Shown: one piece after another, positions 47,401 through 59,400 of the stretch
How positions within the stretch are numbered: position 1 is the stretch's first letter
Layout: every line of letters starts with the position of its first letter
Assembly (NCBI GenBank): GCA_000469685.2
Contig: LS997564.1
Location: 18,379,615-18,443,614, forward strand
Direction: 5' to 3'
DNA length: 64,000 bases
Origin: Haemonchus contortus
Taxonomy: Eukaryota; Nematoda; Chromadorea; Rhabditida; Trichostrongylidae
Translations under genes and position numbers: made by a program
The notes under the pieces: model-generated
Seen by the model: the letters and a program-made list of their open reading frames with translations, nothing else
The model's database searches: none
Told to the model about the DNA's origin: nothing

Positions 47401-50400
47401 CTTTCTCTGTGTCCATGTGCACCCCGTCTCAATCGATAACATGCCCTAGAAAAGCTACCTTACTTTTTAGTAAATGACACTTCGCTTTCATCCACAATCC
47501 TTCTTTTGTCAACCTTTGAAATACTTCTTCCAAACGGTGAAGATGCCTTTCTTTGGACGTTGTGCAGACAACTATATAATCGATGTAACAGAAAAATTCA
47601 CAGCCAAGAAGGTCTCCAAAGACAGTATGCATCAACCTTTGAAGCACTGGCGGACTAGTGCTCAGTCCAAATGGTATTATTCTGAATTGGTACAGCCTTC
47701 TGGCGTGGCAAATGCTGATTTTTCCTAAGCGTCATTCGTTAGGGGAATTTGCCAATATCCGCTGCACATATCCAACGTTGAGAAGAATCGTTTTCCTGAT
47801 AAACTTAGAAGAAGCGCTTCTGTACTTGGCAGTGGATACGCATCCAATTTGATCTTTTTGTTAAGTTCTCTATAGTCCACACATAGCCGAATCAAACCGT
47901 CCTTCTTTCCAACGAGAACTATGGGAAAAGCCAACTCTGATCTACTATGTTATATGACCTTCCTTTATCCAGTGGAACCGACCTCGCCTTCATTTTGATA
48001 AGTGCGCAGTCCCCCGTATCGATGGTCATTTTGACTAAGTTTGTCTGGGTCAATCCTCGATCCGAAATTGAGAAAGCTCCTTGGTATTTTTTCAGAAGCG
48101 TGTTTACTTCTATGCAGCCCTCGAGTTTCCGTGTTTGCTGACAGCAACTCTTCCAATTTTTGCAGTCTCTCATTTCCTCATAGTTCACGATCAACCTCGT
48201 CAGATAGGAGGGGATTTAGGTCTTCCCACTGTTCTTGCCACTTATCCGTTTCCCAGTGTCCGAAGTTTTCCCCTCCTTTAAAATCAGCGGATCTGCGCCA
48301 GTGTTAAATTCTGGAATCATGGTCTCTCGATCCTTGATCAAATATACTCCTGGTTTCACTCCTCGCTTACAAGGCCATATAACCCTTTCCTTATCATTCC
48401 CCAAGTCCTCAAGCAGCCAGATGTGGAGGCCGCCAGAAATGGTACCAAACCTTTCTGTATATGCACGGATACATCGACATACGGTTTGGGAGCAGTATCC
48501 AAGAGGGTGAAGGCAAGCAAATTCATCCGATTTTCTTTACATCCAAAAGCTTGAGCAAAGCAGAAAGAAAATATCATGAAACAGATTTGGAGCTTTTGCG
48601 GTGGTCTTTGCAGTATGGCGCTTCTATAAATTGCAGTTAGAGGCTGATGATCCGTCATAACGATGGTCTACCTACCATCGTTATGACGGATCATCAGCCT
48701 CTAACTGCAATTTTCAAGCGTACTAGTATGTCACCACGAGTTCTGAGATGGTCACTCGAACTGCAAAGGTATGATCTCGAGATTCGCTACGTAAAGGGAA
48801 AGGCAAACGTGGTGCAGATGGCCTCAGCAGAGGCGTTTCTACAGCAATGGAATTGGAGTCGCTTGAGGGAGAAAATGAAGCTGCAGTGAATGCGGCTACA
48901 ATCGAAGGATAATCAGAATGGATAAAAGTAATTTGATTATAATTTCATAATTTTGAAGTAATTTTGATTATTTGATGATGATAACATGATAATTTTGAAA
49001 ACTCTATGCAAATAAGTGTACTGGCCAAAGATGGCGCAGGATTTCCATAAGTGGACGCGTCAATGTCAAATGTACGTCGTACACAATCCGCGAGAAAGGT
49101 TGATTCCACCTCTAAAGCCAATTGCAACTTCGAGACCCTACGAGATTATAGGAATAGATGTACTGGAATTGGGCCAAACGTCAAAAGGGAATAGATATGC
49201 AATAGCCGTGATTGATCATTTCACGAAGTATGCCGCAGTTATCCAGAAATCGGCAGAAACAATAGCAAGTACGCTTTTCATTAGATGGATTGCGGGGGGT
49301 TGCAGATGGCCCCAAACAATATTATCGGGTAGAGGAGGTGAATTTGAAAATCAGGTGATGAATGAGGTCGAGAACGTAGGCGTACAATATGATCCCTCAT
49401 CGCGCAACCGGGGAAAGTTCATATTTACTTCTGCATGGGATCGATCCGGTGTTCCCGTCTGGAATCATACCAAACGCAGGTATAAGTCGATACATGGTGG
49501 ACAAGTCACTAAGTGAATATAAAACCAAAAAAACTTCAAGCTGTAGCAGAGGTACACGAACGTGTGAGAGAACATAGCGAGCGCGTAAGAGAGAAAATGA
49601 AAAAGACAATGGCAAAGCAAATAAGGTAAAAGATAAGAGATACCCGAATGTAGGAGAAAGAGTTTATGTGTGATCGCCGAATGAGAAAGCGGTGAGAACA
49701 CATCCAAAGTAGGTGACAGGGCAGGACCGTGTAGTGTCATTGAAGTAAGCGATAACTCGGCACTGGTAACAAGAATCGGTCAGAATAGAGAACCCATTCG
49801 AATTCAATTTGACTCCCTAAAAATCGTCTAAAGAAGTTTCAAACGAGCTTGGGGAAACAGCACATGTCAGAGGTCGCAAGGGCAGACAGCCAAGGTGAAA
49901 GTGCGGAAAGCTTATAGTGACTGTTCCAGAGGTGCAGTGCTTCTGAGCCCCGCAGATAAGGGCCACCTGCAATTTCAATGTTTGGACGACTGTTTCTCAA
50001 AGACGACGCTGAACGACATCGAAGGAGTACAGTTTCCGGGAGCGTACGGAAAGCAGCCGTTCGGAGACCCATGGACCGCGTGGAAGACCGCATCGATTTT
50101 TATACGAAAGGAGCTCAGCACGATGCAGAAAGTGGAGTTGGTCAGGAATCGAGCAGTCTCTTTGGATATTGAAGCATTGAGGAAGGTGCTGATGGTTGCT
50201 TATTCTGTCTGCACGGAGTGGACGGAATTCATTTGCACCACGAAGAGCATCGCGAAACATGAGCCAATCGAGCAGAACTGCATAATCGAGTTTTATAGGA
50301 TCGCATTTGAGGATTTGAAGAAGGAACTGCAACAGGATGAGAGGGAAGCTAGGAGTTCGAGAAAAGGACCCACGGGTTTTGCAGCACCAGAAGAAGCTCT

Positions 50401-53400
50401 TCTGATGGAACGCGATGACTCGAAGGGAGGCTTGGCCACGAAGGTCGTGACGACATACAAGCAACTCAGGAATACTCTCCAACAGTGGACGACATTTGCG
50501 ATATGGGTCATCGTTTACCCAATGGAGAGCAGAGGAGATAAGAAAATCATATGTGATATACTAAGGATAGCAAAAAGCCATTTGGAAAATGGAGGAAAAA
50601 TCGTAACGGCTTGGAGCCCATTGACGGCAAAAAAAGAAAAGGAGTGGCGAATTATGATGAATTTTTGGAGAATGCTGGACGAAACACTCGTAAAAATGGG
50701 AGGAGAAGATCAGGTTGTGACCACGTCCAACAGTCAGATCATGGACGGGAAAATATACATGGAAGCAGGCAGCCCTGAAGCTTCAGCAAATTTCCACAAT
50801 CCGTACTTGGGAGTCGGTGCGGCCAAGGCATTGTACCTATCAGTACGAGAAAGAGCCAAAGGGATCAAGCTCCCTGAGATAGAACGGTCGTCGGGGACGA
50901 CGACTATGCGAATGGGAGGCATGTGGAATAGAGAGGCCAAGAGAAAGGCACCGTTTGGAGGCGGGCCACCCCCCAAGCGCTGATCCACCCACAGGCGAGA
51001 GGCAACCCCAAGTGGTACAATAACTAATGAGGCCTGTGGCCTACCCGTTCGAGGCATGATCCACCTGATATATAAGGTGAGGTGATAGTAGCCTCCAGAC
51101 TCGTCCGCCGAGTAGCCTCCAGACTCCTTGACCGAGCAGCCACCAGCCTCCTTCGCCACCACCACAGTTCAGCCGCCACCATCCATGACTCCGGAACCGC
51201 TACAGGCCGCTACTCAGTGCCGCCACCGTCGAGCAGCAGGCATCAGCCACAGTTTGCGCAGCCGCGACCCACAGTTCAGCACATTGCCGGTGTTTGATTG
51301 TTTGTTGTTTTTTTTGTGTTACCGTTTTCAGATAAAGTTCCAGCCGTGTCCTGTCGCAGCAGAGTTGTCAGCATAGTCCCCAATCCAATGACCACCCTAG
51401 CCACTGGTCGTACAATATTGTGGTCGCACCCGTCAATAGTTTTTTCTTGCTTAGACATCGGCTTACTGCGTTTGACGTTTCCGCCTTGCTTATGTTTTAT
51501 GTATACTTTCATATTTTGCCACCTTACGTCGTTTTCTATAAGAAGTTCCTTACCAGTTTCGAAAATCGTCTACCTAGAATTCGCCACAATTGGATAGAGG
51601 AATTCATTCAACATAATCCCCATTAACGTTGTTAATTGATTAATGTCTGATAGACTCGCACTACTGACCCTCGCCCAAGTACGCTTTACGTAGTAAACTA
51701 CAGGGTGTCCCAAAATTATTTGCGCCAAAGTTCAGTAATTTTTAAGGTTGAAACAATCTATCAAATTCACATTACCTGCTATTAATTATTTGCATAAGAA
51801 GGTCTCCTTGCAATATGCATGGATACTTATGTGGAACTCCCAATATCTTTCAGATGGAGGAGGCTCATTCAATGCCACTTGCAATCATTGACGCGCGAGA
51901 AGTGGAAGGGCGTTATGAAATTCTTTGGGATTTTTCTAATAACCGTATAGGAGGCTATTAAACGATATAGAAAAGAAGACTGAATCAGAGACAAACCAGG
52001 AAAGATAGAAAGGTAGAATGTTTCTGAAGATAGGACTATTAAAATGGTCCGTATGCCAATCGGTCGGGATCCTGGGTGACCCATCAAAAGGAAGTCAACG
52101 GGCACGGCTTACATTAGTTATCGCGATGGAAGAATGCCATGCAGGAGCCTCACTATCATTCCTATCGTTTGCTCCAATCCCGTTCTCAACAGACTCTGCA
52201 TGGCCAAAAAATGCAGAAAGTCGCAGATCCACTTGAGTGATGACACGCAACCCTTCGTCGTTTTCTCTGATCAAAAAATTTTTTACGATAAAACCATCCC
52301 TCAACAACCAAAACGTTCGCGTTCCGGAAGGGAACATCAAGCGTGTAATATCTCACTAAAAGGTTGTTATCAGAACAGTAAAATGATGTTTTTTGAGGAA
52401 ATCACTGGCAAGGGTAAGCCGCTCGTGGTTTCTTCGGTGCAGGCGTGAAAATTGACCAAGACCAGTACTCGAACAGCGTACTGATGAAAGTACTGAAGCA
52501 CTGATCAGGCTACGTTCTCTGAAGCATCTCGTGGTCCTTTCAGCAGGACGCTTCTCCAGCCCACAGAGCCAAGCTTGCCCGCGAGTGGTGCCGACGACAG
52601 CTGCCCGACTTCATTGGTGAAGAGGAATGGTCATCCTATTTTCTAGAACTTGACTCACTTGAATCCCACGAATGGTCCCTGATTAGAAGAGGACCTGTCG
52701 AGTTTGCAGTCCCAGTTTGGAGTCCTAGAATGCAAAAGCTGGAGGACGGCTGGGAAGTAATGGAGAAAGATACCTGCGTGCCACATGCGATCAAGTCGAA
52801 AGCAAACTTTGACTTCAATTCGCGCTCACGGGGGATATTTTGAAATGCGACTTTAGCATGTTGTAGCACATAGTGTTAGCTAGCGTGCATAGAAATTCCA
52901 TCGTCTTTAGCAGTTGAGAAGTTTCAAATATATTGCTATAAATCGGCGCAAATAATTTTGGGACACCCTGTATATAACAAGATATGATGTGTAGCTGTGT
53001 AACTTGGGGAAGCTGTTCCTGAGTTTGCAAGACACTTATCATCAATTCGTTCGACAACGCGTCACGTCTTCCAAATTCTTGAAGGTATGAAAGCAACTCG
53101 TGGCCACCGCTGGCAGCTTGAAACGGTTTTCTCTCATAGTCGAGTTTCAAGGAGTAACTTACTGAAGGTACTACCTCCTTTTCGATTTTAACCCATTGAC
53201 GAAAATGCAGTCCAAAGTGAACTCACTGATTTGGCTGTGTGGGACGGTGCAGTCCATATATGGACTACAGTTGTATTTTTTATTCATTCATATTTCCACT
53301 GTTTACCGTTCTTTCTTCGGGAAACATCAAATTGGGCCTAAATGAAACTACATACTGGTCCCAGGAAATCTTCTCATTTTACAATTTTGAGGGTGTTTTC

Positions 53401-56400
53401 TTGAAGAAGTACATTACATTTGGTGAATTCTTCTTTCGTTGACAACTTCAGAAAATGGGACATTTTGAAAAGACGGTCGTCATTAGTGTTTTCGCTGTTA
53501 TCGACCAAATGCAAAGCTCGCAAAAAATCCCCTTAACGATTTCTGCTAATGTTTGAACTCATAATTGAATGACCACCAGACCGATTACCGCTTCTAAAGA
53601 TCAATAATCTCTCAATGTACGCCTTCTCGTTGAACCCATCGTAAGCTATAGTTTCATTTCGTGAATTCAGAGAGAATCAAAAATACTACAATTCGAATTT
53701 AAAATTGCCCATGCTGGACCATGTAGTCCACATGTGGACTGCAGTCGCAAGTGAGTTTGATGATTGGTCAGTCATATCCTATTCATGAGTAAATTCTGCT
53801 CAACCTCTTTGGATCTTGTGGTACCGTCGATATTCCACAACTATCAGTCCCCTTGGAAGCTCTAGGTTCTAAGGTCCCGTGGTGTGGAACGGACTCGTTT
53901 TTAGATTCGCCAGCGCATTCAGCTTTATTCAGGATGGCAGGGCGTTTTAATCATCTGACGACAATGGCGCTTGATTTCGGATGCCATGCCACCAGACTTT
54001 TTTGTTTCCTTGCACATTTACAACTTATTTGTTACGTATTTCCTTATTTATTGACAAACTTTGTAGTATTTATATTCAACATGGCTCACGTGCATGTTTT
54101 GTAGAATTTATTACAAACACACAGAGCCCATGGGGCACTGCTGAAGATATCAAGATATTTTCGCACGATTTGTGCACGTATTGGATGCACTAAGAATTGC
54201 GGCTTGCATTTTTTTCTTCTTAGCATGCGCTTGAGCATATTGACGTTAACTAAATCGTTTACTATTTTGTTGTAACGACTTTCACACTTTCTTCGTCCAT
54301 TTGCGTCTACCTCTGATCTACAACTAGATTTCCTTTTTTCTATGACCTGTTCTGTTTCTTCCATTAAAGTCCATCAGAATCTCAGCAGCTGCATTTTTGA
54401 ACTCTTAAACTCCATCCTGCTGGTATGATTATAGACCATCCAGGCGTTAATAGGAGCAATCGGGGTAAACAGATGGGAGAAAATCCTTACCTCCTACTTC
54501 TTAGCTCTGTCTTAGACAATTATGTAGAATTACAAGGCCATTCGATCACTATGGTCTACAATACTTTTTATCTTTTTACAATCTTTCACAACTACAGGAT
54601 ATAGTTGGCGTCACATGATCCGTCGTGTCTTGTTGAGAAAACTCAGGTCTTTCTTTTGTCTCTCCACTTCGGGAGAAGCACCCTTCGCTTGTATCTCTAG
54701 AAATAGATATCCCTTTTTTACGGCTCATCCATCTTCACAGCGAATGAAATCCCTTTGCAGCACTTTCTGATGGTTCTGATCACATTTCTTTCCCGTACAA
54801 GCAAAGAGTCCGCTTGAAGAACCCAGACAATATAAAAACGTTAGGGGGAGGATTCAGATAATTTATCTGCAGTTCGATCTTGAATGAATGTAAAACGAGC
54901 TATTTGTTGCTATCATAACATTATCCTGGTCACCGAGAGCTTTTGCTCACTATTTGGGAACTAATACATTGTTGGATTTGTGGTCCTATTTAGGTCATGG
55001 AGATAGCTACTTGTTAACTCTCAATAATTCATAAGCTTCTCATAACGGATTTCATCTCTGCTCAAATTTAGGAAAAGCCCTCGTTAACGTCGCACGATGG
55101 TACGGAGCAAATGTGCACGATATTTGAGGGACTGGCAGTTAGCTCTAACACACCAGGCGGAGCGGAGGAGAAACAAGATAACAACTTTCATCCTGAGGTG
55201 CGATCATCACGATTATCGTGTAGATGAATGAGTGAGCGTTAGCAGTTCAGCCAGTGTGGTATGGAATGTTTAGTACATCGCGTACAAATACGAATGCATA
55301 CATCCTATAATAACCATCATTGAAGGTGCTTCTCGTTATACACAATACATGTTATACTTGCATACACTACCTAGTATTGAAATGAATTGATTTGCTGAAG
55401 GCAGAAGGAAGTTTCCTAGCTACAAAGCATCTTGCATAAATTAGAGGTATGCAAAGTTATAGAATGCGCTTTGACGTCTAGTGATTAAAGCGGGATGTCA
55501 TTATTTTTTTCGTCATTATTATTTATCTTCGCCCTTCTTTGTGAGGCAGGAGGTTTTTCAGATTGTAAGATGAAATTTATACATAGTAGAAAGGAAAAGA
55601 GCTCCTGCTGTGAACAAAAAGGATATAAATTATTCCATTGAGCGGTCTTGCCCCTCCCTCCTTGCGCGTGGCTGAGCCGTCTCATCGAGCCTCGCCATGA
55701 GTTAGTTGGGCACACATCAGACGTACCTTGCTGAGCTCTTCTCAACGCGGTCCTGCGTCCCTAGCGCGCGGACGGCGAGTTCCCCTTCCTCGCTAACACC
55801 CACGCCACGAAATGGCGGGATGGTTCCGCGAGCGGCTCTTTCTGCTGACACCGCTGGCACTCCCTAAATAGGCACTTCCAAACTCTCTCTCACCTGCCAA
55901 CTCCAGACCAATTTTCGAACAGTCACATTCACTCACCTGTGCTTGCGCAGGACTAGTGACTTGAATTACAATCGTGCGCCGAGGGCGTACTCGGCGGCGG
56001 TGGTGGCGGCGATGCGTGATAGGGAGGGGTTGCTGGCACGTACGTCCACATAACTAAGGCGTTTACACGCTTCCCCATTCTTACACTCTTGCCATCCACG
56101 TGGCTTGCCACATCCACCACCTTTACGCTGCCCCTTATTTGAAGGTTTCTCCCTCTCTTCAACGTAAGTTCTCATCCGAACCGTGGGTTTACGTGTTCGA
56201 CTAAATCGCCTTGACGGTAAGGCTTGCTCTTGCACGGGAATTCTCCTACCAGCCACCAATGCGTAGTCCTCCGGCGTTATCCTCTCTTTTAATTGGTCAG
56301 CGTGCGCCTTCCGGCTTCCTGTTCCGAAATGGACCTCGTACATTTGCCTGCCCACTACCTGCGTAATAATTTCTAGAATCCACTCATCTCGTTTGTAAGG

Positions 56401-59400
56401 GAAGGAACATTGAACAAATATTAATCTCGCCTTATCACCCAAATTCTGATGGAGAAGTGGAAAGATTTGTCCAAGTTTTCAAGAAGGGATGGTATAAAGG
56501 ATTGTGTGATGGTAAGAAGCCGGCACCCTATGCGCACTACTTCTGGCCATTTAGACTTGGCGTCAACCATTACCAGCCATTTTTCTCCTCCTTGGGTTTG
56601 GCAAAAATCAATGTGCAACCTTTGCCATGGTTTGGCTGATTCTTCTCACAAGTGCAACAGTGTTTTTGGTGGGTCGTTACCAAATACTGCACACGTTTCA
56701 CATATCCGAGCTACCTGAGCTATCTCCTTATCTATCCCAGGATACCAAATCTTCCGTTGAGCCAAACTTACCATACGGTTCCTGCCGTAATGGCTATCAT
56801 GTAGCATTCGTAACACCGTTTTTCGAAACTTCCTGGGTATTATCACCCTATTTTCCCACATGAGGTATCCATTACAAATAGATATTGCTAAACTTTTGGT
56901 TGCGAAGGCCTTGAGCCTTTCTTCTATTTTAGGCGGCCAACCCTTTTAACATAACTTAAAACCTGAGCAAGTTCTGGATCTTCTGCAGTTGCTTTCGCTA
57001 TTTCTCCTTCTGATAGACGCAAGTCGATAAAAGTTTCCCGATCCAACCCTGATCGCCACACAGGATGTATACGAAACTGGTGTAGAACTGTTTATTACCA
57101 ACCACAAGGGGGTTTGCATAGTACTGTTATTGTTCATTACTTCATCTTTTCCTTATCCTTCATTCCATCACTGATTCGTGGCAGCTGTCCATCACCTGAA
57201 TCAACCGCTTTACCCCCCTTCAGCAACCTTAAAAAATCCAAAAAATCCAGAAAATGAGGGGAATGGAGCAGGAGTAGGGAAGCGATGATGTAGTGACTGA
57301 AGTCAGCCAGTAGTATGCCTGGTCACTCAACGCGTTTTGGCCAAAGCAATGTTCCATGGTTCTTGAACTACACGATTCCACGTTTCGAGAGATCAATACG
57401 TATCTAATACGCTGTGCTGTTCCTTGTTTTCTCAGTTTATTAACATGCTTTTTCACGTGTTAACAGGTCCTGCTCAAATCATTTCTGATATGTTTGTGGA
57501 AACTGCATATTATGATGGCAGTTGTCTATAGTTTTTTCATGTTAGGACGTGTCAGCAATGTGCCACCGACGCACCTATCTATCTTATGTAACCTTTCATA
57601 AATTGCGTCCATATACAAGTTTTAATTTTGCTAAAATTTAGGAGGAAGAGCCTTCGTTTAAATCGCACAATTATCTGGAGCAAATGTGTTCATCAATCAA
57701 TGAAATGGCAGTTAGTTCCAGCCCAGTAAACGAAGCTGAGGAGAAACAGGATCGCAGTCCTAATCGCGAGGTGCGATTACCATGAATGCTAACTACTGCC
57801 AGTTTGTTGTTCCCAGTGTATATAGGTGTTATATAGAGGCAATATAGCTCAATGTTGAGAAGTCTGCTTTCAAAATCGGGAGGGAACCTGTGACAAAACC
57901 ATTCTTTAGTGAGTGGCAAAGTTCGTGATAAAGTCCTCTGCAGTAACTAAGACAAAAAAGCAGCGCTGCTCATTTTATAGTCTATTAGAAATTGGAGCAA
58001 TTTCTCTTTATGTTTCCTGCTGCGCTAAATCAAGGTTAAAAAATTTTATATATTACGCTACCACAGTTTGTATTCTATTTATCAGAACCAAGGCTTTAAA
58101 ACGAAAGAATGAATTGTGGAAAGTTTTCATGGAACTCTGTCACCCTTGAGAATTCATTTAGAGCTGATCAGTGGTGATTGAATGTGTCTTTGCTGTTGGA
58201 AAGATTTACGGGGTTCAGCCTATATAGGGAGTATTTTGTTATCCCCTAAAAAAAAGACACAAAGTGAGCGACCATAATGAAATGGAAACCTTTGCTATGT
58301 AGACGGGATCCGATACGGAACTTGAAATTCTAAATACGATTTAGATAGTTGTGTGAGTGCCGCAAATCGGTGCCTAGCCGATGAACTAGTGCTTTCATCC
58401 TCCCAGACAAGTCTGGTACCAATCAATCGACCTCGGAAGGGTAGAAGGCTTGGTTGCCGTGGTCGGGGGTCAATCTCTTGATTCTGTGAAAGCGACCCCC
58501 CATCTCCCGCCCCCATTGCGGCCAGGTTTTGTTTGTGAAGGTTCAATAGAAAGTAAAAATGCTCAAGGACACTTTTTTCGAGACAATGACATGTTTAATC
58601 ATTTCTAACCGAGTGGTATGATTTTAATGGTTTTTAGGTTAGCACACTTGCGTGCTTTTACGCAGTTTCAATCCTTCTATAGTGAACATTGTTTTTTATT
58701 ACTGCGCGAATATATGAAATTCTGCTCCAGAAAATAATACTTCTTTTTTTCGTTAATGCAACAATGTTGATTTAAGCACAATGCAGTGCCCATCCTGTTG
58801 GATTGAACTAAATTGATACTTTTGCTTCCAGTTTGATGACCGCGATGAGTCCTTCTACGACGCTGAAGACGCTTTATCATCTCATAAGTCATCACATGGA
58901 TGTAACGTATCGGCAGTACATTCAGGAGATTCGGTTGATTTCTCGACTAGCCTAACTAGTGAGGAATACTTCGAAGCAGCTTCGGAAATATCCAGGCTTA
59001 ACCTTAAAAGAAGCTGGAGCTGTGGAAATATGGTGAATGATGAAGCATCAGATCTACATTTCGGACGACCAAACGGTTCAGCTCTTGAGATCCGCTTTTC
59101 CAACCGGCTAACTTTTGGGCTAATAGGAGATCGAACTGACAAACATGAATGTCCCTTGGAACAACTCAGAGAACGAGTCATGATGGACCTGAAAGGAGGG
59201 ACTGGTTGCACGGCTCTATACTGGTTGAGAGGTAGGAAGACTCTCCGTGACACTTCAATACCCAAGTGGAGAGGATTCAGCAGAGGAAAGTTCTCTGGTA
59301 CAAGCTCCCAACATATTCTGAAACCGAAGACATCTGAGCAACGTCGGGTCAGCATACGTAAGTCTTCCAGTTTTTCGTGAAGTTTCCAGTTAGATTCCTA

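Larger units (their letters stand above)
44076..51414 (+). mobile_element. Ty3/gypsy LTR retrotransposon, rearranged, in a gene 4 intron
   Basis: Two homologous direct repeats starting TGTGGAATAG and ending in TACA bound a 7.3-kb element. In + order it holds the gag relic, CCHC knuckle, protease, linker, an inverted linker-RT block, RNase H, integrase and an extra ORF that runs into the 3' LTR. The 5-bp flanks (GACAG before, ATATT after) do not match, so one end was altered or the copy arose by recombination. It interrupts the roughly 10.5-kb intron between exons ending 42484 and starting 53013 of gene 4. Confidence 0.9.

Noticed and set aside
49997..50482. 161-aa minus-strand frame
   Set aside because: Antisense shadow of the 49895-50983 ORF with no family resemblance.
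54086..54364. Minus-strand frame with RRKKCKPQFLVHPI, reminiscent of PIF/Harbinger transposases
   Set aside because: Too short, no DDE motif or terminal repeats found; the resemblance may be chance.
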